From Thermoleophilaceae bacterium (GTDB lineage: Bacteria; Actinomycetota; Thermoleophilia; Solirubrobacterales; Thermoleophilaceae): DNA of 16,091 nt. Shown piece by piece: positions 6,480 to 12,990 of this stretch. Position numbers and translations under genes: made by a program. Below the pieces are notes generated by a model. It searched no databases. It saw nothing but the letters and a program-made list of their open reading frames with translations, and was not told the origin of the DNA. The stretch lies in contig JACCUE010000302.1 of the NCBI GenBank assembly GCA_013812005.1, positions 1 to 16,091 on the forward strand, read 5' to 3'. How positions within the stretch are numbered: position 1 is the stretch's first letter; every line of letters starts with the position of its first letter.

Positions 6480-8231
6480 ATGAGTCGCACCTACGAGATC
6501 GCGTGGACCCCCGACCGCGCCGCCGCCGGCCCTCCCGCCGCACCCGACGGGGGCTCCCCCGGGTACCCCCTCGGCGTGCTCACCGAGCACCTGCGAGCCC
6601 ACCCCCGCATGGACGCCGCCGTCCTGCTCATGGTGGACCCGGAGGGGGAGCGAATGAAGTCGGCCAACGGCTGGTTCGGCTCGCCCCTACTGCGGGAGGC
6701 GCTCGAGGCGGCCCTGGACCGGCCACATGACGGCAACGGTCCGGGGCTGGCCGAGGCCGCGCTGGAGCACGATTGCCCGCTCTTCCTCTCGACGGTCGAG
6801 GCGTGGGAGTCGGCGCCTCTCCTGAAAAACCAGATCGATGAGCGCATGGACCAGGCCCGGGCGTCGGAAGCCTGGACTACGCTTCGCCAGACGTCGGTGA
6901 TCGGCTGTCCGGTGCGATCGCTTGGCCGGTCGATGGGGGTGCTGATCGTGGCCTCCACCGATCCGACAAGCGCCCTGCGACGCACCGACGTGGACACCGT
7001 CAAGCTGCTGGCCGACCTGGCCGCACTGGCTCGAGAGCGCTCCGATCTACTGGCGGGCGAAGCGGCGCGCGCGCGCGAGGAGTTGCTGCTCAAGCGCGCC
7101 GCGGAGGGCACTGCCGCCTCACTCGAGATCCGCGATGTCGAGATCCAGGCTGTCGAGCATGCGCTGCGACTGGTCGAGGCCGATCACGCCGCGCTGACCC
7201 GGATGGGGGAGCGCTCGAGCCGGCTGGCTACTGCCGCCAGCACGGGTGTCGCCTTGCCCGCGGGGGAGGCGGGTCTCGATGCGGCCACGCTGGCCGAGGT
7301 GGCGCGCTCGCAACGGACGGTGCGCCGTGAGCACGAGCCCTACACCGTGCACGTGCCCGTCCAGGTGGGCCGTCGGCTCTTCGGAGTGCTCTCCGTGCTT
7401 CGGATCGCCGACCGTGCGTTCGACTCGCGAGAGGTCGAGCTGATCGAGGCCCTGGCGCGGATGGCTGCCGCCGCGATGGCGAACGCCCTCGATTTCGACC
7501 GTACCCGACGCGTGGCGCAGGCGCTCACCCGGGGCTTCGTACCGGACTCGCCGCTGCAGATGCCGGGCTTCGAGATGGGCTTTCTCTACGAACCGACCGA
7601 GAAGCAGGCCGCCGGAGGGGACCTGTTCGGGTCGTGGCGACTGCCGGGGGGCGAGGTCGCCGTGCTGGTGGGCGACGTGGCGGGAAAGGGGCTCCAAACC
7701 GCGGCCCTGAGCGCCATGGCGCGCTTCTTCATCGAGGCGCGCACCTGGGACAGCAAGGATCCGGCGGAGACACTTGCGAAGGCGAGCACGATGCTCTCGA
7801 GCCGCCTGCCCGACGAGACCTTCGTCACTGCCTCGTTCGGTTTCTTCGACGCCGGAGGCTGCCTGCGCTACGCCAACGCCGGGCACCTGCGCCCCCTGGT
7901 CCTGCGTGCCGACGGCGAGCTCAGCGAGGCGGGCGGGGGCGGGCTGCCGCTCGGCGTTTCCTCTTCGCCCGAGTACGAGAACCACGAGCTGGAGCTCGGG
8001 CCCGGCGACCTGGTGCTCGGCTTCACTGACGGCCTGGTGGAGGCCCGGCGCGACGGCGAGCTGCTCGGCGACGAGCGACTCCGGCGCATGGTGCGCACGG
8101 CCGCCGAGAAGGCGGACGATGTCCAGGAGCTCGTGCGGCTCATCCACCGCGACGTGCGCGAATGGGCCGGCGGCCTGAGCGACGACGTGGTGCTGCTCGG
8201 CCTCAGGCGCCGGGGCGGTGCTCGGCTTTGA
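6480..8231 (+). CDS. SpoIIE/PP2C-type serine phosphatase with GAF sensor domains
   Basis: The protein has 583 residues and no signal peptide or membrane segment. A first GAF-like domain (about 30-185) contains a strand-rich stretch ending in GCPVRSLGRSMGVLIVAS. A helical linker (about 185-235), partly coiled-coil like, leads to a second GAF-like domain (about 205-340) with VHVPVQVGRRLFGVLSVL. The C-terminal phosphatase (about 365-577) has the PPM metal and catalytic motifs: GGDLF (379-383), GDVAGKG (398-404), NAGH (466-469), FTDGLVEAR (515-523) and SDD (567-569). Such proteins dephosphorylate serine on anti-anti-sigma factors in Rsb-type stress pathways, or other phosphoproteins, in response to a ligand or signal sensed by GAF. 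No anti-sigma or STAS gene is in the window, so the partner is unknown. It lies 78 bases after the DedA gene with its own probable promoter. Confidence 0.9.
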   Translation: MSRTYEIAWTPDRAAAGPPAAPDGGSPGYPLGVLTEHLRAHPRMDAAVLLMVDPEGERMKSANGWFGSPLLREALEAALDRPHDGNGPGLAEAALEHDCPLFLSTVEAWESAPLLKNQIDERMDQARASEAWTTLRQTSVIGCPVRSLGRSMGVLIVASTDPTSALRRTDVDTVKLLADLAALARERSDLLAGEAARAREELLLKRAAEGTAASLEIRDVEIQAVEHALRLVEADHAALTRMGERSSRLATAASTGVALPAGEAGLDAATLAEVARSQRTVRREHEPYTVHVPVQVGRRLFGVLSVLRIADRAFDSREVELIEALARMAAAAMANALDFDRTRRVAQALTRGFVPDSPLQMPGFEMGFLYEPTEKQAAGGDLFGSWRLPGGEVAVLVGDVAGKGLQTAALSAMARFFIEARTWDSKDPAETLAKASTMLSSRLPDETFVTASFGFFDAGGCLRYANAGHLRPLVLRADGELSEAGGGGLPLGVSSSPEYENHELELGPGDLVLGFTDGLVEARRDGELLGDERLRRMVRTAAEKADDVQELVRLIHRDVREWAGGLSDDVVLLGLRRRGGARL

Positions 8232-8276
8232 CGCCTTCGACGCCCGCCTGACCGCCGCGTCCGGTTCAATGGCCGG

Positions 8277-9347
8277 GTGAGCGGCGACTCTGCCTACGCG
8301 CGTGCCGGCGTGGACACCCACCGCGCCGGCAGCGGCGTGGCGGCTCTCGTCGACGTGCTGCGCACGATCGACACCGGGCGCGAGCAGCGCACCCTGCTCA
8401 GCTCGGGCCACTACGCCAACGTGATGCGGCTGACGGAGAACAGCGGGCTCGCCCTCTCCACCGACGGGGTGGGCACGAAGCTGATCGTGGCCGAGGAGCT
8501 GGGGCGCTTCGACACCGTCGGGATCGACTGCATCGCGATGAACGTGAACGACGTGATCTGCGTGGGGGCCGACCCCATCGCGGTGCTCGACTACATCGCC
8601 GTCGAGGAGGCACGCGAAGACGTGCTCGCCGCGGTGGGGCGCGGTCTCAAGGCGGGTGCGGAGGACGCCGGGGTCGAGATCCCGGGGGGCGAGCTGGCCA
8701 TCGTGCCGGAGCTGATCCGTGGCCATCCCTCCCCCGGCGGCATCGATCTGGTTGGCATGTGCGTGGGGCTGGTGGGGCTCGACGCCCTGGTGACCGGGGC
8801 GGCCATCGCGCCCGGGGACGCCGTGATCGGGCTGCCATCGAGCGGCGTGCACTCCAACGGCTACACGCTCGCGCGGCGGGCACTCACCGACCTCTCCGAG
8901 ACGCCGGCTGAGCTCGGCGGTGAGACCGTGGGCGACGCACTGCTGAAGCCCACCGTGATCTACGTGCGCGCGGTGCGCGAGTTGCTGGCCTCCGCCGTCG
9001 ACGTGCGCGGGCTGGCCCACATCACAGGCGAGGGCCTGCTCAACCTGCTGCGTTTGGAGGCGCCCGTCGGCTATGAGATCGACTCTCCCCTGCCCGTGCC
9101 ACCGATCTTCGACCTGATCGCCAGGCGAGCAGGCCCGGGCCCCGAGGATCTCTACGAAGTGTTCAACATGGGGTGCGGCTTCTGCTGCGTGGTGGCCGAG
9201 CAACACGCCGACGACGCGGTGGCCCGGCTCTCACCCCGACACCCCGGCACCAGGGTGATCGGCTCGGTGACCGACCGCGCCGGGCTGGTGGAGCTTCCTG
9301 GGCAGGGCCTCGAGGGCAGCAGGACCGCCGGCTTCACTCGTCAGTAG
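8277..9347 (+). CDS. purM: Phosphoribosylformylglycinamidine cyclo-ligase (AIR synthetase)
   Basis: This 356-residue enzyme uses ATP to close the imidazole ring of FGAM, giving aminoimidazole ribonucleotide, the fifth step of purine synthesis in the cytoplasm. Length is normal. Visible motifs are YARAGVD (7-13), TDGVGTK (62-68), MNVNDV (88-93) with GADP, GGELA (137-141, where most bacterial enzymes have GGETA), SNGYTLAR (193-200), HITGEG (248-253) and NMGCGF (297-302). The stretch IDCIAMNVNDVICVGADPI is closer, from memory, to the archaeal type of PurM than to the E. coli type (AMCVNDLVVQGAEP). The GTG start at 8277 is placed just before the conserved N-terminus. It follows the phosphatase gene by 45 bases. 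A weak hexamer TTCAAT (8265-8270) lies 6 bases before the start. No other purine gene is in the window. Confidence 0.93.
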   Translation: MSGDSAYARAGVDTHRAGSGVAALVDVLRTIDTGREQRTLLSSGHYANVMRLTENSGLALSTDGVGTKLIVAEELGRFDTVGIDCIAMNVNDVICVGADPIAVLDYIAVEEAREDVLAAVGRGLKAGAEDAGVEIPGGELAIVPELIRGHPSPGGIDLVGMCVGLVGLDALVTGAAIAPGDAVIGLPSSGVHSNGYTLARRALTDLSETPAELGGETVGDALLKPTVIYVRAVRELLASAVDVRGLAHITGEGLLNLLRLEAPVGYEIDSPLPVPPIFDLIARRAGPGPEDLYEVFNMGCGFCCVVAEQHADDAVARLSPRHPGTRVIGSVTDRAGLVELPGQGLEGSRTAGFTRQ

Positions 9348-9349
9348 GG

Positions 9350-9370
9350 CCGGGCGCACTCCGCGCCCGG
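9350..9370 (+). terminator. Terminator-like hairpin after purM
   Basis: An 8-bp perfect GC stem, CCGGGCGC / GCGCCCGG (9350-9357 and 9363-9370), encloses the loop ACTCC. It starts 2 bases after the purM stop codon. No T-run follows, as with the other hairpins here. The position right after the stop supports a termination or mRNA-end function. Confidence 0.5.
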
Positions 9371-9566
9371 GCATCGACCCTCCAGAGCCCTGCGCCGTCA
9401 CCTCGTCCGGGCAGCTGACGATGAACGGCTTCGCCGCCGCGAACCCACGCAAACTCCTGGTGGTCGGGTCAAGCGCACCAATCGCGGGTCGTCTCGGACC
9501 ACGACGTCGACATCGCCACCTTCGAGTGGTAGGCGCTCGAGGCACGCGCGTGGGCCGCCCCACGGA

Positions 9567-9619
9567 CTTGATCCTGGATCCGCGCCGCGTACGCGCCCAG
9601 GCGAGCGGATCCAATCAAG
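9567..9619. repeat. Bulged 15-bp inverted repeat enclosing a palindrome
   Basis: The left arm CTTGATCCTGGATCCGC (9567-9583) pairs with GCGGATCCAATCAAG (9605-9619) over 15 base pairs, with one 2-base bulge (CC at 9573-9574). The 21-base loop holds the perfect palindrome CGCGTACGCG (9586-9595). The arms contain more A and T than the surroundings, so the match is not simply a product of GC content. It lies 46 bases beyond the stop of the minus-strand DsbA-like gene. It could be a terminator, a structured RNA element or a remnant of a small mobile repeat. Confidence 0.55.
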
Positions 9620-9665
9620 ACGTGGATGGCGATGGCACAAGGCACCCGCGCCCGTCCTCCCTCAT

Positions 9666-10502
9666 CTAGACAAGCTCCCACAGCCGGCCGGCGAGCACGG
9701 GCACAGGCCGCAGGCGCCACTCCAGCGCGAGCGCCGCCAGCTCGGCCTCCGCCCTCAGCGGCGCGATGTCGCACACGGCGGCCACCTCAGGCGCCGCCAT
9801 CCGCCCGAAGCGCCGCACGGCGTCCAGCACCCCCGGCCGAGGCGCGTCCGCGGGGCGCCCACCCGCGCCGAGCGCCGCGTCGCGATACGCCTCCACCGGC
9901 CGGAAGCCGCATACCCAGCGGACTTCTCCGTCCTCGCCCTCGAAGCGCACGGTCGGAAACGACACGCGCTCCTCACCCACGGCGCCCGAGCAGCTCACCT
10001 GGTCGGCCCGGCGCACCACTTCCGGCACGTCGCGCGCCTCCACGAGGTCGGCGCCGAAGGCCTCCACCGTCGCGTCCGAGGCCAGATCGACCCTGAACCG
10101 CTTCACGTCGAGCCCGGCGTCGCGCGCCTCACCTGCCAGCGCCTCGCTCGCGTCGAGCTTACGCCCGAAGCAGAAGATCGCCTCGCGCAACGCGCGCAGG
10201 TAGCGATAGCCACCGTCGGGCGCCTGTTGGGCAGCCGCCTTCACCGCCGTGCACGCCGGATAGCTCGACTTCATCGGGCCCTCCTTCCACACCCGCGGAT
10301 CGGTGGGCATGCCGCTCTCGGCGGCGGCGTCCATCCAGTGCTGTCCCAAGCCCTCAGGCGGAAACTCGCGCGCGAGCCCGCCCATCACGAAGGTCCAATC
10401 GAGGTCCTCGCCGAACTCCACCATCAGAGCACGCACCGCCGGCTCGCTGGCCCAGGACCAGACGCAGACCGGATCGGTGATGCAGCGGACGCGAATGGCC
10501 AC
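9666..10502 (-). CDS. DsbA/FrnE-like thioredoxin-fold protein with a CxxS site
   Basis: The start is taken as GTG 10502, giving 278 residues. The frame stays open further upstream to 10595, but that part would run into the kinase gene, and conservation-like sequence starts with MAIRVRCITDPVC. The segment CITDPVCVWSWASEP (7-21) is in the position of the DsbA/FrnE active site (usually D-x-x-CPWC). Here the second cysteine is serine, giving Cys13-Val-Trp-Ser16. Further family-like features are FVMGGL (38-43) and a helical insert with SSYPACTAVKAA (79-90). There is no signal peptide, so it should act in the cytoplasm. With one cysteine it is unlikely to be a simple dithiol oxidase; it may act as an isomerase, a glutathione/mycothiol-type transferase or a chaperone-like adaptor. 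The gene is divergent from the kinase gene by 25 bases. Confidence 0.75.
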   Translation of the reverse strand: MAIRVRCITDPVCVWSWASEPAVRALMVEFGEDLDWTFVMGGLAREFPPEGLGQHWMDAAAESGMPTDPRVWKEGPMKSSYPACTAVKAAAQQAPDGGYRYLRALREAIFCFGRKLDASEALAGEARDAGLDVKRFRVDLASDATVEAFGADLVEARDVPEVVRRADQVSCSGAVGEERVSFPTVRFEGEDGEVRWVCGFRPVEAYRDAALGAGGRPADAPRPGVLDAVRRFGRMAAPEVAAVCDIAPLRAEAELAALALEWRLRPVPVLAGRLWELV

Positions 10503-10511
10503 GGAAAGCCC

Positions 10512-10518
10512 CACAATA
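10512..10518. promoter_or_regulatory. Divergent -10-like elements between the DsbA-like and kinase genes
   Basis: On the minus strand TATTGT (10518-10513) fits TANNNT and is 10 bases before the GTG at 10502. On the + strand CACAAT (10512-10517), a weaker match, is 10 bases before the ATG at 10528. The gap is only 25 bases. No ribosome site stands at normal distance from either start, which suits leaderless or near-leaderless transcripts. Confidence 0.3.
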
Positions 10519-10527
10519 CGCAGCCAG

Positions 10528-12006
10528 ATGATCGGCACCTCCCTGAACGACCGCTTCCGCCTGGAGGAGAAGATCGGCTCGGGTGGCATGTCCACCGTCT
10601 ATCGCGCCTTCGATCCCACGCTCGAGCGCTGGGTGGCGATCAAGCTCATGCACCGCGACATCTCGGAGGATCCGGACCAACTCGAGCGCTTCCGGCGCGA
10701 GGCCCGGGCCGTGGCACGCCTGTCGCACCCTCACGTGGTCACCGTGATCGACTTCGGGGAGGACGACGGCACCCCTTACATCGTGCTCGAGTACGTGGAG
10801 GGCGAGACGCTGAAGGAGCGGATCAAGCGGATGAAGCGCCTGCCGGTGGCCGAGGCGGTGGCCTACGCGATCGAGATCGGCCGCGCTCTCTCCTGTGCTC
10901 ACGCCGAGCGCCTCGTGCACCGCGACGTGAAGCCGCAGAACGTGCTGATCGACATGGATGGCCGCGCCAAGGTCACCGACTTCGGCATCGCCCGATCGCT
11001 GGAGGCGCACGGCCTGACCGCGACCGGCCGCGTGCTCGGCACCACCGACTACGTCTCCCCCGAGCAGGCCCTCGGCAAGGAGGTGGCCGAGCAGTCCGAC
11101 ATCTACTCGCTGGGCATCGTGCTCTTCGAGATGCTCACCGGCGAGGTGCCCTTCATGGCCGACAGCCAGGTGGCCGTTGCCATGAAGCACGTGGGGGAGC
11201 CGGTGCCCGATGTGCAGCGCCGCCGCCCCGAGGTATCCGCCTCGCTGGCCGCAGTGCTCGAGCACTCGACGGCCAAGGAGACCGCCAACCGCTACGCCAC
11301 CGCCGAGGACGTGGTGGGAGACCTCGAGGAGGTCTTGGCGATCGAGGTCGCACGCTCGGGCGAATCGACCGGGGAGGCCACGAACGTCCTGCGCGCCCTC
11401 CCGGGCGACACCGTCGACTTCGTACCCGCCCGCCTGCGCAACCCTCGCCGCTGGCTGCTCACGGTGCTCGCCCTGCTGGTGCTGGCCGGCGGCGCGGTGG
11501 CCTACCTCGCCGGCCGCACCGAGAAGGGCGCCGGCACGCCCACAGCCACCCGCTCCGCCGGCCTCACCGCGGTGTCCTTGCCGAGCAACGCGGCCGACGA
11601 CTACGACCCACAGAGCGACGACAAGGAGGAGTCCCCGGAGGCCACCCAGAACGCGATCGACGGCAACCGGACCACGAACTGGGACACGGAGAGCTACGAG
11701 ACCGACTTCCAGAGCCTCGGAAAGGACGGCGTCGGGCTCTACGTGAACGTGGGCTCGCCGATCTCCGCCCGCCGGCTGGACCTGACCACCCCTACCCCTG
11801 GCTTTACGGCCTCGGTGTACGCGGCCGCCGAGGTGCCCGAGGACATCTCGGGCTGGGAGAAGGTGAGCAGCGACGCCACGGTCTCGGAGACGGAGCGGAT
11901 CGCGGTCAGCGCCGGAGGCCAGAGGTTCCGTTACTACCTGCTCTGGATCACCGACCTCGGCGACCAGGAGAAGGCCGAGATCCAGGAGCTCACGCTCTTC
12001 CAGTGA
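10528..12006 (+). CDS. Transmembrane Ser/Thr protein kinase with discoidin/CBM-like ectodomain
   Basis: From ATG 10528 the protein has 492 residues; an upstream ATG at 10495 would overlap the divergent gene. The kinase domain (about 10-270) is complete: GSGGMSTV glycine loop (17-24), Lys39, HRDVKPQN (131-138) with catalytic Asp133, DFGIAR (151-156) and SPEQ (177-180). A juxtamembrane stretch of about 40 residues leads to one membrane segment (about 309-328). The outer part (about 345-492) has DGNRTTNWDTESYE (378-391) followed by GVGLYVNVGS and repeated beta strands. This resembles F5/8 type C (discoidin) or galactose-binding-like domains, including the ectodomain that some actinobacterial MviN/MurJ proteins carry. 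The protein may therefore sense a carbohydrate such as a cell-wall glycan, unlike PASTA kinases. It converges on ddl with only 9 bases between stops. Confidence 0.88.
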   Translation: MIGTSLNDRFRLEEKIGSGGMSTVYRAFDPTLERWVAIKLMHRDISEDPDQLERFRREARAVARLSHPHVVTVIDFGEDDGTPYIVLEYVEGETLKERIKRMKRLPVAEAVAYAIEIGRALSCAHAERLVHRDVKPQNVLIDMDGRAKVTDFGIARSLEAHGLTATGRVLGTTDYVSPEQALGKEVAEQSDIYSLGIVLFEMLTGEVPFMADSQVAVAMKHVGEPVPDVQRRRPEVSASLAAVLEHSTAKETANRYATAEDVVGDLEEVLAIEVARSGESTGEATNVLRALPGDTVDFVPARLRNPRRWLLTVLALLVLAGGAVAYLAGRTEKGAGTPTATRSAGLTAVSLPSNAADDYDPQSDDKEESPEATQNAIDGNRTTNWDTESYETDFQSLGKDGVGLYVNVGSPISARRLDLTTPTPGFTASVYAAAEVPEDISGWEKVSSDATVSETERIAVSAGGQRFRYYLLWITDLGDQEKAEIQELTLFQ

Positions 12007-12015
12007 GGCCGGGAC

Positions 12016-12990
12016 TCAGTACCGGTACCGCGCCTCGCGCTCGTGGCGCTCGATGGCAATTGCCAGCAGCCGGTCGAGGAGAGCCGGATACGACATGCCG
12101 CTCTCCTCGAACAGCCGTGCGTAGACGCTGGTCTCCGTGAACCCGGGGATCGTGTTCAGCTCGTTCACGAGCACCCTGGCGTCACCGTCGGGGTCCTCCA
12201 CGAAGAAGTCACAGCGCGCCATCCCGGCGCAGCCGACTCGCAGGAAGACGTCGGCTGCCAGCCTCCGCACCTCTTCGCGCACCGGCTCGGGCAACCGGGC
12301 GGGCACGATCAGATTCATGCCGCCCTGCTCATACTTGGCCTCGTAGTCGTACCAGTCGGACTCGAACACGATCTCGCCCGGTACCGACGCCTCGGGGTCG
12401 GCGTCGCCCACCACCGAGCATTCCACCTCCATTCCGTGCGACATGGCCTCGACGATCGCCAGCGGGTCGTGCCCGAAGGCGGACGCGAGTGCGCCTGGCA
12501 GATCAGCCGCCACGGAGACCTTCGATATGCCGACCGAGGAGCCCAGCCGCGCGGGCTTGACGAAAACGGGCAGGCCGAGGTCGGCGAGCGGCGCCTCGTC
12601 GTCACCCTCCCGGTGCGCCACATAGCGAACCTGGGGCAGTCCCGCCGCGGCCATCAGATCCTTGAACAGCACCTTGTCCATGCACAGCGCGGAGGTCAGT
12701 ACCCCGGCCCCCACGTAGGGGACGCCCAGGGCCTCCAGCAGCCCCTGCACCGTGCCGTCCTCGCCGTAGGGTCCATGCAGGACGGGAAAGGCGACATCAC
12801 AGCCGAGCAGCCCTCCGCCCGGATCGAGAACCACCGGCGATCCCCCGCGAGTCCAGCGCCCGTCGCGGGAGATCTCCACCGAGACCGGCTCGTGTCCCCC
12901 CTGTTCGAGCCCGGATCGCACGGCGGCCGCGGAGGCCAGGGACACATCGTGCTCGCTCGAGCGCCCGCCCGCGAGCAGGGCCACCCTCAC
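12016..12990 (-). CDS. ddl: D-alanine-D-alanine ligase
   Basis: This 324-residue ATP-grasp enzyme joins two D-alanines for the peptidoglycan stem peptide. It shows GGRSSEHDVSL (8-18), HGPYGEDGTVQG (72-83), FVKPARLGSSVGIS (143-156) and NELNTIPGFTETS (276-288), all typical of Ddl. The omega loop YDYEAKY (214-220) keeps the tyrosine seen in D-Ala-D-Ala ligases rather than the change found in VanA/VanB-type D-Ala-D-Lac enzymes, so a normal D-Ala-D-Ala product is expected. The start is GTG at 12990, whose bases overlap the pknB stop as GTGA. No independent ribosome site is seen, so translation probably restarts after pknB. Length and motifs are complete. The product acts in the cytoplasm, just before MurF. 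Confidence 0.95.
   Translation of the reverse strand: MRVALLAGGRSSEHDVSLASAAAVRSGLEQGGHEPVSVEISRDGRWTRGGSPVVLDPGGGLLGCDVAFPVLHGPYGEDGTVQGLLEALGVPYVGAGVLTSALCMDKVLFKDLMAAAGLPQVRYVAHREGDDEAPLADLGLPVFVKPARLGSSVGISKVSVAADLPGALASAFGHDPLAIVEAMSHGMEVECSVVGDADPEASVPGEIVFESDWYDYEAKYEQGGMNLIVPARLPEPVREEVRRLAADVFLRVGCAGMARCDFFVEDPDGDARVLVNELNTIPGFTETSVYARLFEESGMSYPALLDRLLAIAIERHEREARYRY

Larger units (their letters stand above)
9348..9665. other. 318-base intergenic stretch without a recognisable gene
   Basis: This lies between the purM stop and the stop of the convergent DsbA-like gene. Beyond the hairpin at 9350-9370 and the inverted repeat at 9567-9619, I see no known gene. A + strand frame from ATG 9421 to TAG 9667-9669 encodes 82 residues (MNGFAAANPRKLLVVGSSAP...), rich in Arg and without a familiar domain. 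Another + frame around 9490-9660 reads like a broken protein with in-frame stops. Either could be a decayed gene; neither is called here. Confidence 0.5.

Noticed and set aside
8228..8233. TTGACG as a -35 element for purM
   Set aside because: It lies 31 bases from the only -10-like hexamer (TTCAAT 8265-8270), too far for a normal promoter.
7119..9206. Minus-strand open frame of about 695 codons across the phosphatase and purM genes
   Set aside because: It crosses two well-supported genes on the other strand and shows no family features.
10303..10527. Upstream extension of the kinase reading frame
   Set aside because: The added residues are not kinase-like and lie antisense to the DsbA-like gene. 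The ATG at 10528 stands just before the conserved DRFRLEEKIGSGG.
10503..10595. Upstream extension of the DsbA-like frame to an ATG at 10595
   Set aside because: It would overlap the kinase start and glycine loop. The family-like sequence begins at the GTG at 10502 and a -10-like TATTGT lies in between.
12018..12027. Palindrome GTACCGGTAC as a terminator between the kinase and ddl
   Set aside because: It lies inside the last codons of ddl (RYRY) and is explained by the repeated Arg-Tyr codons.
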